Shown: in pieces, positions 1 through 8,417 of the stretch | Layout of the letters: each line of letters opens with the position of its first letter | How positions within the stretch are numbered: position 1 is the first letter of the stretch | From: Bacillota bacterium | GTDB lineage: Bacteria; Bacillota; Clostridia; Oscillospirales; Ruminococcaceae | DNA: 64,000 bases | Direction of reading: 5' to 3' | Assembly: GCA_023388515.1 (NCBI GenBank) | Contig: JAEWGD010000006.1 | Span: forward strand, 226,822 to 290,821 | Position numbers and translations under genes: made by a program | The notes under the pieces: model-generated | Told to the model about the DNA's origin: nothing | The model's database searches: none | What the model saw: the letters and a program-made list of their open reading frames with translations, nothing else

Positions 1-495
1 TTCACGCTGTCCCCTACCTATTGGTATCATTGAGTCAATAGCCTTAATACCTGTTTGCAGTGGTTTATGAACAGATTTTCTTGTAATTATTCCAGGAGCA
101 ATCTTTTCAATCGGAGCAGTTTCAGTTGTTAAAACAGGCCCTTTACCATCAATTGGCTGACCAAGTGAATTTACTACCCTACCAAGAAGTTCTTCTCCAA
201 CTGGCACAGATACAATCCTACCAGTTCTTTTAACAACATCGCCTTCCTTAACGTTGGTATCAGAACCTAACATGATTGTACCTACAAAATCCTGTTCCAA
301 GTTCAACGCCATTCCATATATACCATTCTCAAACTCTAACAATTCTCCTGACATACATTTTTCTAACCCATGAATATTGGCAATTCCATCACCAACAGTC
401 ACAACCGTACCTGTGTCAGTAAGCTCTATTTTTGAGCTATAATTTTTAATTTGTTCTTTAATTATATTCGTTATTTCATCGGGGCGTAAGTTCAT
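1..495 (-). CDS. atpA: ATP synthase F1 subunit alpha, N-terminal part (cut by window edge)
   Basis: The reading frame is open to the window edge and gives the first 165 residues of F1 alpha, the non-catalytic nucleotide-binding subunit of the alpha3beta3 head. Visible parts are the N-terminal beta-barrel (GDGIANIHGLE), the LGRVVNSLGQPIDG stretch and IDSMIPIGRGQRE; the cut falls just before the Walker A loop. The ATG at 495 has an AAGGTG ribosome site about 5 nt upstream and follows atpH by 41 nt, so it belongs to the same minus-strand atp operon. Gamma, beta and epsilon genes would be expected just outside the window. Confidence 0.96.
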   Translation of the reverse strand, partial: MNLRPDEITNIIKEQIKNYSSKIELTDTGTVVTVGDGIANIHGLEKCMSGELLEFENGIYGMALNLEQDFVGTIMLGSDTNVKEGDVVKRTGRIVSVPVGEELLGRVVNSLGQPIDGKGPVLTTETAPIEKIAPGIITRKSVHKPLQTGIKAIDSMIPIGRGQRE

Positions 496-536
496 TTATA
501 CACCTTCTTTATTTTTATTAGGCATTTTAAACAGTC

Positions 537-1067
537 TTACATTTGCTTTAACTGCTTAGTGATATCCTTTAACTTACCTCTAATACTATTATCAATTTGA
601 GTATTGCCATAATTAATAATAATGCCTCCTAAAATATCAGGAGATACTGTTTCAATAAGCTTAACCTTTTTGCTAGACTTTTGCGAAAGCTTATCGATAA
701 GCTTTTGTCTTGTTTCATCAGTTAAAGGAACGCTCGTTGTTGCAGTTATTTCTATAATATTTCTATACGAATTATATACTTTATTAAATTCATCTGCTAT
801 ACTTTCAAAATAGTTGATACGTTTCTTTTCAACTAATAAACAGAGAAGATTATAAGCAATATTATCATTTTTAAAAACCTTCGAAAGAATATTAAGCTTA
901 TCAGATAATGCGATTGTTGGGACTGACAATAGCTTTTGCAAGTCATCAAATTCAGTAAAAACAGCATTGTATTCATTAACCTTTTCATAAACCAAATCAA
1001 TACAATCTTCTTCTTTACAAAGTCCAAATAAGGCGTTAGCATAACGTTTGCCTACTTGTCCCATCAT
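537..1067 (-). CDS. atpH: ATP synthase F1 subunit delta
   Basis: Delta (OSCP-type) subunit of 176 residues, the usual length; it joins the top of the F1 head to the peripheral b stalk. Family features are the N-terminal GKRYANALF motif and the C-terminal SPDILGGIIINYGNTQIDNSIRGKL segment. The start ATG overlaps the end of atpF by 4 nt (ATGA), and an AGGTGA ribosome site lies inside atpF, so translation is probably coupled. A second Met follows immediately, so the exact start could be one codon later. Confidence 0.95.
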   Translation of the reverse strand: MMGQVGKRYANALFGLCKEEDCIDLVYEKVNEYNAVFTEFDDLQKLLSVPTIALSDKLNILSKVFKNDNIAYNLLCLLVEKKRINYFESIADEFNKVYNSYRNIIEITATTSVPLTDETRQKLIDKLSQKSSKKVKLIETVSPDILGGIIINYGNTQIDNSIRGKLKDITKQLKQM

Positions 1068-1606
1068 TTTAATTCACCTACATTTTCAATAAACTCATCA
1101 ATCAAACGAGCATGGTCTTTATTACTTAATTCTTTTCCTACTACCTTTTCAGCTACCATTATAGCAATATCAGAAATTTCATCCTTAATCTCACTCTTTG
1201 CACGCTTTCTTTCACGTTCAATATCTTCATTTGCCCTTAATGTAATACTGTTAACTTCTTCTTTAGCTTGAACAATTATTTCATCTGAACGGCTTTGTGC
1301 TTTCTTAGTAGCATTTTTTATTATATCAGCCGATTCTTCTTTTGCACTTGACAGCAACAGTGTATAATCTGTTTCAAGTTTCTTTGCATTATTCATAGCC
1401 TCATCAGCTTTAGAATAAGTAGCACTTACATCATTTGCTCTTTCTTCAAGCATTTTATTAACTCTTTCAAAAAGCAAATGTTTTATAATCAGAAATAATA
1501 TAAACGTATTTATAATTGTAAAAATAATACTACTAGGGGTTATGGATAGAAAGTCCAAAAACTTAACAGCTGAAACAGTATTTCCTGATAATTCAATCAG
1601 ATTCAA
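1064..1606 (-). CDS. atpF: ATP synthase Fo subunit b
   Basis: Peripheral-stalk subunit of 180 residues. One N-terminal membrane segment (about residues 25-45, FTIINTFILFLIIKHLLF) is followed by a long charged, Ala/Glu/Lys-rich coiled-coil that dimerises and reaches the F1 head. The start is a TTG at 1606, preceded by GAGGTGAG at good spacing; no nearby ATG fits better. It lies between atpE and atpH and overlaps atpH by 4 nt. Confidence 0.95.
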   Translation of the reverse strand: MNLIELSGNTVSAVKFLDFLSITPSSIIFTIINTFILFLIIKHLLFERVNKMLEERANDVSATYSKADEAMNNAKKLETDYTLLLSSAKEESADIIKNATKKAQSRSDEIIVQAKEEVNSITLRANEDIERERKRAKSEIKDEISDIAIMVAEKVVGKELSNKDHARLIDEFIENVGELK

Positions 1607-1665
1607 TAATTCTCACCTCTTTTTATAATATATAAAGATTTACAAATAGGTATGCGAATTATTAA

Positions 1666-1920
1666 TTATAGCTGACCAATAAGTGGATTGATAAATAACA
1701 GAATCAAAGCTACAACGAATCCATAAATACCGGTTGACTCTGCAACAGCACAACCTACTAGCATAGTTCTTGTAATTGCTCCCGAAGCTTCTGGTTGACG
1801 TCCTACTGCTTCACATGCCTTACCAGCCGCAAATCCTTGTCCTATACCAGGACCAAACCCAGATATCATCGCTATGCCTGCACCGATTGCTGATGCCGCC
1901 AATACAATTGCTTTTTCCAT
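1666..1920 (-). CDS. atpE: ATP synthase Fo subunit c (Na+-type signature)
   Basis: Rotor-ring proteolipid of 84 residues: two hydrophobic hairpin helices joined by the polar RQPEA loop. The ion-binding carboxylate is Glu61. Around it are Gln28 (GIGQG), Val59, Ser62, Thr63 and Tyr66, the same set that coordinates sodium in the Ilyobacter/Propionigenium c ring. From established knowledge of those rings I infer Na+ rather than H+ coupling. An AGGAGG ribosome site precedes the ATG. Confidence 0.97.
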   Translation of the reverse strand: MEKAIVLAASAIGAGIAMISGFGPGIGQGFAAGKACEAVGRQPEASGAITRTMLVGCAVAESTGIYGFVVALILLFINPLIGQL

Positions 1921-1952
1921 AAATAAATCCTCCTAAAATTTTATAATGTTTT

Positions 1953-2663
1953 TTATTCTTCGCTTTCATTAGCTGAACCAATGAACACCATTGATAGCAT
2001 AACGAAAATAAAAGCTTGCATTATTCCGCTGAACAAGTCAAAGTATATTGACAAAAATGCTGGAATACCGATTGTTGCTAGGGGTACAGATAATCCCAAT
2101 GCGGTAGAAAGTCCACCTAATGCATAATATACAAGCATTGATATTACCATTCCACCCGCAATATTTCCAAAATGACGGAAGCTTAATGAAATAGGTGTTA
2201 CAAATAAACTAACAATATTCAACGGCGTCATAAATGCTACTGGCTCAGTAAAACCTTTAAGATATCCACCTATTCCACTTGCTTTAATGTTACATATCTG
2301 TATCATAAAAAACGTAATTAATGCCCATGCTAATGTTGTGTTATAATCGGCTGTCATCGGTCTTAAACCTAAAAGTCCAACCAAACTACCAAATAATGAA
2401 AACATAAATAATGCAGCCATATATGGTGCAAACCTCATGTTTCGTTTCCCCATTGTATCAAGAACAAGCTTATTTACTGTTGTAACTATAAGTTCAGCAA
2501 TACTTTGTTTTTTGCTGGGAATTTTCTTCATATTATGTGTTAAGAAAAGTATTAACAACGTTATAAAAGCTATTACAATCCACCCAACAACAACAGACTC
2601 AGATATTTTTATTTCTAATCCTAAAATATCAACAGAAAAATAATGAGGACCATGCACTTCCAT
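1953..2663 (-). CDS. atpB: ATP synthase Fo subunit a
   Basis: Stator ion-channel subunit of 236 residues with several membrane helices. The essential Arg of helix 4 is visible in the motif SLSFRHFGNIAGG, equivalent to E. coli Arg210. The C-terminal AFIFVMLSMVFIGSA is typical of the last helix. The ATG at 2663 lies 7 nt after the atpI stop, and its AAGGGGG ribosome site overlaps the end of atpI. It is the second gene of the atp operon. Confidence 0.96.
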   Translation of the reverse strand: MEVHGPHYFSVDILGLEIKISESVVVGWIVIAFITLLILFLTHNMKKIPSKKQSIAELIVTTVNKLVLDTMGKRNMRFAPYMAALFMFSLFGSLVGLLGLRPMTADYNTTLAWALITFFMIQICNIKASGIGGYLKGFTEPVAFMTPLNIVSLFVTPISLSFRHFGNIAGGMVISMLVYYALGGLSTALGLSVPLATIGIPAFLSIYFDLFSGIMQAFIFVMLSMVFIGSANESEE

Positions 2664-2670
2664 TTACCAA

Positions 2671-3051
2671 CTACCCCCTTTTATGTTTTAAAATCGCTCC
2701 ACCCGTATAGATTACTTTTGGATAAAATAGGGGTATCATAGCCCCTACTGGATGTATGAAGTCGAATTTTATTGATGCAAAGAAAAGAATTCCTACAATA
2801 AGCAGTCTAAATAAATATCCTGTTGTCATTGTAAACCTAGCCTTTGTCTTGCTACCTGCTAAGACACGTTCTATAAACATACCTAATAAAAGCATATTTA
2901 AGAGCATAACTGATGTTCCAAGCAGTAGCCCTATTAGAATTGAAATATTAATTCCAATAAAAATTATAGAAATCAAAAAAACAGCAATGCTCAAAAATAT
3001 TGAACGAAACGCCACATTCTTTAATTCTTCCTTTACTTCAATGCCTACCAC
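2671..3051 (-). CDS. atpI: ATP synthase subunit I-like membrane protein
   Basis: First gene of the atp operon; about 126 residues with four predicted membrane segments, the arrangement of AtpI/subunit I, an assembly factor of the c ring or Mg2+/Na+ handling partner. I choose the GTG at 3051 because a perfect AGGAGG lies 6 nt upstream; an upstream in-frame ATG at 3084 has no ribosome site and would place the AGGAGG inside the gene. Sequence conservation in this family is weak, so the assignment rests largely on topology and on its position before atpB. Confidence 0.75.
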   Translation of the reverse strand: MVGIEVKEELKNVAFRSIFLSIAVFLISIIFIGINISILIGLLLGTSVMLLNMLLLGMFIERVLAGSKTKARFTMTTGYLFRLLIVGILFFASIKFDFIHPVGAMIPLFYPKVIYTGGAILKHKRG

Positions 3052-3224
3052 TCTAAACCTCCTGTTAAAAACTAATATTAACATTGTAACATGCTTTATT
3101 TAATAAAAATCTACTTATTTATTAATTTTTATTGCATAATATATGTTTTATTTGTTATAAAACTTCAAAAAAATGTATAACAAGCCTCTAACTTCGATGT
3201 AGATTGGATCTTTATAACATAAAC

Positions 3225-5990
3225 CTACTTTTTCTCACCATTATCATTAGCATCTATATTGTTTTTATCTGCATCTTTTTTATTTTTACCCTTAGACATT
3301 TTTACCATAGAATAAATAAATACTTCAATAGATATTATTGCAAGTAAAATAAATATTAAAATTGGGACTAAGCCTATTTTTTCTTTTTCACTTGAATCAG
3401 TTTCTTTATCATCCTTTTTCTTACTACTACTATCATCTTTTTTACTGCTACTTGAATCCTCTTTTTTATTGTTATTAGCACTTACTTCAACTGCCCCGTT
3501 AGTTCCACCGATTTTTATATCAGAAACATCACAATTATTTTCAGTAAGATAACCAGTTACCCACGCAAGCGGTGTATTCCAGTTAATTGTACATTCATTA
3601 ACTGACCATGCTTCAATATGATCTAAATAACATAACTGTGGCTCTATCTCCCCTAGCTTCCAGCCTGCACCTTTAACCCAAGGGTCTTGCATTCCAGAGT
3701 TTGGACCACCTACTAATATTCCAGAAGGAGCTTTTGGAAAGTTTACATCAAGTTGATACGACCAGAAACGATGATGTGGATATTCTGCATAATGTGAGCC
3801 ATATCCAGTAACATAAGAATAGTCCATAGCATTTCGTCCCATTATATAATCCATTGCTGTGGATACACCATTCAAATATTTATTATCTTCAGTAAAATCA
3901 TTTGCATATGCCATTACGATTGCTGAATTGACAACAAATGAATTAGACCCCCAAGGATACCCCTTTATATCAAGATTAAATAGTGTGCATTGTTCTAAAG
4001 GAATACCATAGCCTTGTGACTCCTCAAGATCTATATAGAAATCTGCTGCTGAAATAATATTATCTTTGACTTTTTCTAAATCAGAGCTTGACAAATCATT
4101 ATCTGTAATAGTTAGTGATAAATTACCCAGTGCAGCTGTATTTCCCCAGTTAAAGCTACCAACTGTATCAGAATCTTCACCACCTGAAAGAACAGTAGGC
4201 ATCTTTAGAAAATGTTCTGATGATTCCATATCAGATAAATACTTTGAATCTCCTGTAGCAATATATAATTCACTTGCTGCCCAATAAAAATCATCTGTTA
4301 CATCATTATCACCATATGCACCACCACCAACAGCTTCATCTAAAGGTGCATATCTTTTAGGATTTTTCTTTGCAGCGGCATAGGTTTTTTCTGCAACTTC
4401 CAAACATTCATCTGCAAAATCCGAATCTAAATCTTTCCAAAGTCTATAGCCCTGTGCTGAAACAGCTGAAACATTAAGCGTAGCTGCTGTTGTAGGAGGC
4501 TTTATAATTCTTGGCTGCTCATCATCAGCAGGTTCAACTGCAAGACCTGTCCATGACTCATCATGAACCTTATGGAAAACCATACCAGCAAACTTTGAAT
4601 CATCAGGCACTACCATCTTATGCATCCATTCAAGTTCAAACCTTGCTTCATCCAATAAGTCTGGATAGTTATTTCCACTCTCAGGAATACTCATAGCTCC
4701 ATCATCATACATTACAGAATATTCGCTATTATTAGCCAACACTCTTTCATATTGATTCTGCATTGTCCAAACTGATATTCCACCATTAACTATATATTTA
4801 CCATGATCTCCTGCATCATACCATCCGCCAGTAACATCAAGTGTATAATTTTCTGTGTAATCCCATGCTGAACCAGTACTAATATTTTCTGTTGTAGCTT
4901 TATCAGGATTATGTCCTGCCGCACGTGCCCACTGTGATTCAAAAACATATTTTTCTTCTATATCAATTCCACTTCTATTATGATAGAAATACTTCAACGA
5001 ATCATAAAGCATATTTGAATATAAATTACCATTAGAAATCTCAAATGGATAGCTTGTTGCACCATTTTCAGCTTCAATATAATATTCAGTACCTATATCA
5101 TTAAAATCAGTAAAATCAAGAATATGAACATCATCACCAGAATCTTCATCAAAGCCATGAGGAGTTGATTTTCCAGAATAAACCACCTTATCTGAGCTAT
5201 CATAAATATCAAACTTCACTTCTTTATCTGAATCAGATACAAGAGTTGCTTTTTTACTCAAATTCTGATAATATCCCAGTTGATTAAGCAAAACTTCATT
5301 ACGCTCATATTTTTCTTCATGAACATAGTCGTTTTCATCACTTGTAGTGTCAATTAACGACATATTGTCAAAACTAAGAACTGTTCCAGCAGGGAAACAA
5401 TCCTGAGGTGTATATTGTCCTGCACCACCAAAATGGAATGACCATTCAGCAACATCTAACGATTCAATTGCAACAAATTCCATTTCAACTTTTTTAGTTT
5501 CATTTGCCCCAATTGAAATAAGCCCCCAGTTAGAATTGTAATCATCAGCATTCGTATTGCTATGCCATACTTCTCCAGCCTTTGCAGAACCAACAGTTAC
5601 TGCATCTAAATTACCTATTTTAGTATAATATTGTCCACTATTGCTGGCTGTTATTTCATATGTAATTTTATATTTATGGTCTTTTACAATTTTAAGACCT
5701 CTATGTCTGAACTGACAATCCCATCGGTCTTCTCCTCCCCTTGCTTCTCCACCGGGATTAATAATTGTGATATTATACTTGCCACCAGAAATATCAAATT
5801 CCATCTCTCCAGGAATAGATTCGCAAACATGCCAAGGCAATCCTACTCCATCATCAAAGTCAGTTTGACCTAGCAATTCACCAGCAGATACTTTCATTGA
5901 TGTCAAAAAATTAGGATTAATCACATTGCCGATAAGTGTAGTAGCCATAACACCAATTGCTATCGCTCTTGTTATTTTTTTATTTATCAT
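3225..5990 (-). CDS. Membrane-anchored GH9 endoglucanase (CBM4-like, Ig-like, GH9, C-terminal TM)
   Basis: Secreted cellulase of 921 residues. In order: signal peptide (about 1-37), CBM4/9-like module (about 40-210), CelD_N Ig-like domain (NEVLLNQLGYY..., about 230-320), GH9 catalytic domain (about 325-825), Ser/Lys/Asp linker, one membrane helix (about 870-895) and a Lys-rich tail. Catalytic residues are Asp392/Asp395 in DAGDHGK (base region), H739-H740-R741 (HHRF substrate motif) and Glu799 in NECTINW (proton donor). There is no dockerin and no LPXTG motif; the C-terminal helix would tether the enzyme to the cell membrane. The ATG at 5990 is chosen because AGGAGG lies 6 nt upstream; an in-frame ATG at 6038 would add 16 non-signal residues. 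Its own promoter (6048-6076) and an operator-like palindrome lie just upstream. Confidence 0.94.
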   Translation of the reverse strand: MINKKITRAIAIGVMATTLIGNVINPNFLTSMKVSAGELLGQTDFDDGVGLPWHVCESIPGEMEFDISGGKYNITIINPGGEARGGEDRWDCQFRHRGLKIVKDHKYKITYEITASNSGQYYTKIGNLDAVTVGSAKAGEVWHSNTNADDYNSNWGLISIGANETKKVEMEFVAIESLDVAEWSFHFGGAGQYTPQDCFPAGTVLSFDNMSLIDTTSDENDYVHEEKYERNEVLLNQLGYYQNLSKKATLVSDSDKEVKFDIYDSSDKVVYSGKSTPHGFDEDSGDDVHILDFTDFNDIGTEYYIEAENGATSYPFEISNGNLYSNMLYDSLKYFYHNRSGIDIEEKYVFESQWARAAGHNPDKATTENISTGSAWDYTENYTLDVTGGWYDAGDHGKYIVNGGISVWTMQNQYERVLANNSEYSVMYDDGAMSIPESGNNYPDLLDEARFELEWMHKMVVPDDSKFAGMVFHKVHDESWTGLAVEPADDEQPRIIKPPTTAATLNVSAVSAQGYRLWKDLDSDFADECLEVAEKTYAAAKKNPKRYAPLDEAVGGGAYGDNDVTDDFYWAASELYIATGDSKYLSDMESSEHFLKMPTVLSGGEDSDTVGSFNWGNTAALGNLSLTITDNDLSSSDLEKVKDNIISAADFYIDLEESQGYGIPLEQCTLFNLDIKGYPWGSNSFVVNSAIVMAYANDFTEDNKYLNGVSTAMDYIMGRNAMDYSYVTGYGSHYAEYPHHRFWSYQLDVNFPKAPSGILVGGPNSGMQDPWVKGAGWKLGEIEPQLCYLDHIEAWSVNECTINWNTPLAWVTGYLTENNCDVSDIKIGGTNGAVEVSANNNKKEDSSSSKKDDSSSKKKDDKETDSSEKEKIGLVPILIFILLAIISIEVFIYSMVKMSKGKNKKDADKNNIDANDNGEKK

Positions 5991-6002
5991 TATTTTCCTC
6001 CT

Positions 6003-6017
6003 ACGGTTGCCAACCGT
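6003..6017. promoter_or_regulatory. Operator-like palindrome in the GH9 leader
   Basis: ACGGTTG-C-CAACCGT: 7-bp inverted arms around a single centre base, between the predicted -10 box and the ribosome site of the GH9 gene (the AGGAGG begins immediately after it). The GGTTG/CAACC half-sites are in the style of LacI-family operators. A bound repressor here would block transcription or ribosome access. The regulator is not in the window. Confidence 0.55.
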
Positions 6018-6047
6018 TAATAAAATTTCCCTATGCATAATATTATT

Positions 6048-6076
6048 ATTTTACACTATTTCTATATTAATGTAAA
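6048..6076 (-). promoter_or_regulatory. Predicted sigma-A promoter of the GH9 gene
   Basis: On the minus strand TTTACA (6071-6076), 17-bp spacer, TAAAAT (6048-6053). It leaves a leader of roughly 50 nt containing the palindrome at 6003-6017. Confidence 0.6.
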
Positions 6077-6080
6077 GTAG

Positions 6081-6110
6081 ATTTATTAAAATCATCAGAT
6101 TTTAATAAAT
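6081..6110. repeat. AT-rich inverted repeat upstream of the GH9 promoter
   Basis: Perfect 13-bp arms ATTTATTAAAATC / GATTTTAATAAAT with a 4-nt loop, between the GH5 terminator hairpin and the GH9 promoter. It could be a second terminator for the GH5 transcript or a protein-binding site; no U-run follows on either strand. Confidence 0.5.
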
Positions 6111-6117
6111 AAAAAGT

Positions 6118-6153
6118 AAAAGCATCTTACATAACGTTATGCAAGATGCTTTT
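6118..6153 (-). terminator. Terminator of the GH5 mannanase gene
   Basis: Long hairpin: arms AAAAGCATCTT / AAGATGCTTTT plus an inner CATAAC/GTTATG stem, starting 15 nt after the stop codon. On the minus strand it runs into TTTTACTTTTT, a reasonable U-tract. Confidence 0.75.
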
Positions 6154-6167
6154 ATATCTTTAACGGT

Positions 6168-8123
6168 TTATTGTGGACCTAAATCATCCTGAATAAGTTT
6201 GAAAACTAAGTAATTAGCTATTTGCATATTATCAGCCATATTTAGCACATCATCATATATACAGTTAGCATTTTCTCTTGCTGTTGGTGATAATACAACT
6301 GCATCAACAAAATGCTTGTTAAATTGAATTATGTCATTAAGTCTAACTTCACCATCCAAATCAACGTCACCGTAAAGAACCTTTTCCCAGTCAATTTCAT
6401 CATCTATCGTTACTGGAGGTGTCGTTTCTTCCGAAATTGAAGTAGTAATATCAGTAACATCCCCCCCAGTGGTAGTAGTATCAGTACTAATAGGGGTTTC
6501 AGTGGGCGTAGTTGTTACAGATGTTTCACTTTCTGTGACAGTTGTTTCTGTATCTTCTATAGTTTCTGATACTGTTGTTTCTATTTCTGTAGTTGTTGTT
6601 ACAGGATTTTCTACATCTTCAAATACAGAACAAGTTTTTGATGTATTTAACATACCCTTAACAGAGTTTACTACTGTATCTCCCCATTCAGTAAGAGTTT
6701 CACCTGCATAATCAGTGACCATATCAAGATATGCAACTTCGCTACCATTTCCATGCCATGACCATGCCAACCAGCCAATGTTTGTTTCCTCACAATAGCT
6801 CATTATTGTTGCTTCATCAACATCACCATCACTATGATTCCAACCAAATTCACCAATGCAAAGTGCCAAGTCTTGATTTAAAACACCATCAATATTATAC
6901 TTTATTACATTTTCATTTCCACCTGCTGTACCATACATATGTATTGCGAAAATAATATTTTTCAACGGGTCAGAGTTTAGAACTTCTAAACCCTTATCAT
7001 GAACTGCCTTACCATATTGTCCCCAACCAGCTGCGTCAATCATGATATTATGGGTTAAGCCAGCATCCCTTAAAAGCTTAACTGCATCCTTATAAGATGC
7101 TGCCCATTCATCCGAATTTTGGTCGCCCCTCCACTCGTTTGCAATATTGATAATTACTTTATCTTCCTTACCAACAAATGCTTCCTTAATTTCAACAAAA
7201 TATTCTGCAGCCTTAATCAAAGAATCATGTGTGTTATAACCAGTTGCATCATGAACTTCCAAAATAGCAATCATTTCATTCTCTTCACATATTCTTATAA
7301 TGTTTTTTACAGAGGAAATACTATCCTTATTCCATTGTTCACCATTAGATAGCACAATTCTTACTGAGTTTGCACCATATTCAGCAATCTTCGGCAATGA
7401 AGCTGTTTCAGTACCCTTATACCATGTAAATGCATAGTTTACGCCCCTCATAACGAATGGGTTATCATTAGCGTCTTTAAGTGTAGAGCCATCAACATAA
7501 AAGCCTTTTACTGCTGTTAAAGGTTCTTCATCTTCACCACCATTATCAGACTTAACAACATTCCAATTAGTTAACTTAACACTGCCTGATTGTGCTATAT
7601 CGTCGGTAGTTTTGATCAACATATTAATTCTTTTAACATACAATAAATCTGCAACTGGGGAATTATTAACCCAATCAGTAGCTGCTGATTTCCACTCATC
7701 TCCTTGTGGGTTTAAAACAATATTCTTTGTTTCTCCTGCTGGAACAGTAATTTCTGAATTCTCCCACCAATCCCAGCTGCCGCCTGTACATAAAGCAAAA
7801 GAAAAAACTATATCAAAAGCATTTGTATTCTCAACTGTAAAGTCAATAGATTTATATTCTGTCCAGTCCTCTTCAGGAGAACCATTGTTACTTAATCCCG
7901 CAACACTATCATCTTCGTCACTTGGATTAATGTTAAATGAAACTACTAATTCCTCAGATGAATTACTCACTGAAGTTGTACCAGTTTGGTATCCTTCTGT
8001 TGCAGCCCAATTATATCCTCCGAATCCATTTGCAACTGCATTTACTGAGGTCATGAAACTTGTGCTGATTAGCGATACCATCATTACTAATGACATAAAT
8101 ACCGCTGATATCTTTTTAGACAT
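6168..8123 (-). CDS. GH5 subfamily-8-type beta-mannanase with C-terminal dockerin
   Basis: Secreted endo-beta-1,4-mannanase of 651 residues. In order: signal peptide (1-29), a beta-sandwich module of uncertain CBM family (about 32-190), GH5 catalytic domain (about 203-500), Thr/Ser/Glu linker (about 505-575) and type-I dockerin (584-651). The catalytic domain starts GFYVDGSTLKDANDNPFVMRG and contains EVHDATGYN, NIANEW (acid/base Glu330), AAGWGQYG, CIGEFGW (nucleophile Glu425) and WLAWSWHGNG, all hallmarks of bacterial GH5_8 mannanases. The dockerin's first Ca-loop is canonical (DVDLDGEVRLND); the second is degenerate (NCIYDDVLNMAD). An AAAGGAG ribosome site and a consensus promoter precede it. 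It would dock onto a scaffoldin encoded elsewhere. Confidence 0.95.
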   Translation of the reverse strand: MSKKISAVFMSLVMMVSLISTSFMTSVNAVANGFGGYNWAATEGYQTGTTSVSNSSEELVVSFNINPSDEDDSVAGLSNNGSPEEDWTEYKSIDFTVENTNAFDIVFSFALCTGGSWDWWENSEITVPAGETKNIVLNPQGDEWKSAATDWVNNSPVADLLYVKRINMLIKTTDDIAQSGSVKLTNWNVVKSDNGGEDEEPLTAVKGFYVDGSTLKDANDNPFVMRGVNYAFTWYKGTETASLPKIAEYGANSVRIVLSNGEQWNKDSISSVKNIIRICEENEMIAILEVHDATGYNTHDSLIKAAEYFVEIKEAFVGKEDKVIINIANEWRGDQNSDEWAASYKDAVKLLRDAGLTHNIMIDAAGWGQYGKAVHDKGLEVLNSDPLKNIIFAIHMYGTAGGNENVIKYNIDGVLNQDLALCIGEFGWNHSDGDVDEATIMSYCEETNIGWLAWSWHGNGSEVAYLDMVTDYAGETLTEWGDTVVNSVKGMLNTSKTCSVFEDVENPVTTTTEIETTVSETIEDTETTVTESETSVTTTPTETPISTDTTTTGGDVTDITTSISEETTPPVTIDDEIDWEKVLYGDVDLDGEVRLNDIIQFNKHFVDAVVLSPTARENANCIYDDVLNMADNMQIANYLVFKLIQDDLGPQ

Positions 8124-8156
8124 ATAAAAACTCCTTTTCTTTAATTTATATTTTTA

Positions 8157-8184
8157 ATTATAACATTTATATAAACTTTGTCAA
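8157..8184 (-). promoter_or_regulatory. Strong predicted promoter of the GH5 mannanase gene
   Basis: Minus strand TTGACA (8179-8184), 16-bp spacer, TATAAT (8157-8162): both boxes match the sigma-A consensus exactly. It gives a leader of about 30 nt. The rest of the 290-nt gap up to 8417 shows only AT-rich sequence and the plus-strand promoter at 8339. Confidence 0.85.
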
Positions 8185-8338
8185 CAGCTTTTCACATAAT
8201 TATTAACTATTGATAGAATATAGTGATAACTTATTAACCTTTTACGTATAAACAAGATAAATAAACGTTATAAAATATTAAATTTCTATGAATATTATTG
8301 CTAAATTATAAACAGTTTTATCCTTTCGATATTTCCCA

Positions 8339-8366
8339 TTGATTTCTATGGTTTTTATGATATAAT
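8339..8366 (+). promoter_or_regulatory. Predicted promoter of the SDR epimerase gene
   Basis: TTGATT (8339-8344), 16-bp spacer, TATAAT (8361-8366), about 50 nt before the start codon. Confidence 0.7.
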
Positions 8367-8417
8367 TTATATACTTGTTTTAAATTTGTATTCCACTAAA
8401 TTAAGGAGAGTATTACA

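Noticed and set aside
1056..1271. Plus-strand open frames within the atp operon
   Set aside because: Shadows of atpF and neighbours; low-complexity Ser/Ile/Leu translations without start signals.
6081..6110. Mobile-element terminal repeat near the GH9 gene
   Set aside because: The inverted arms are only 4 nt apart, and there is no transposase or target-site duplication.
7612..8127. 171-codon plus-strand open frame antisense to the GH5 gene
   Set aside because: No ribosome site, no domain signature; the opposite strand encodes a clear signal peptide and module.
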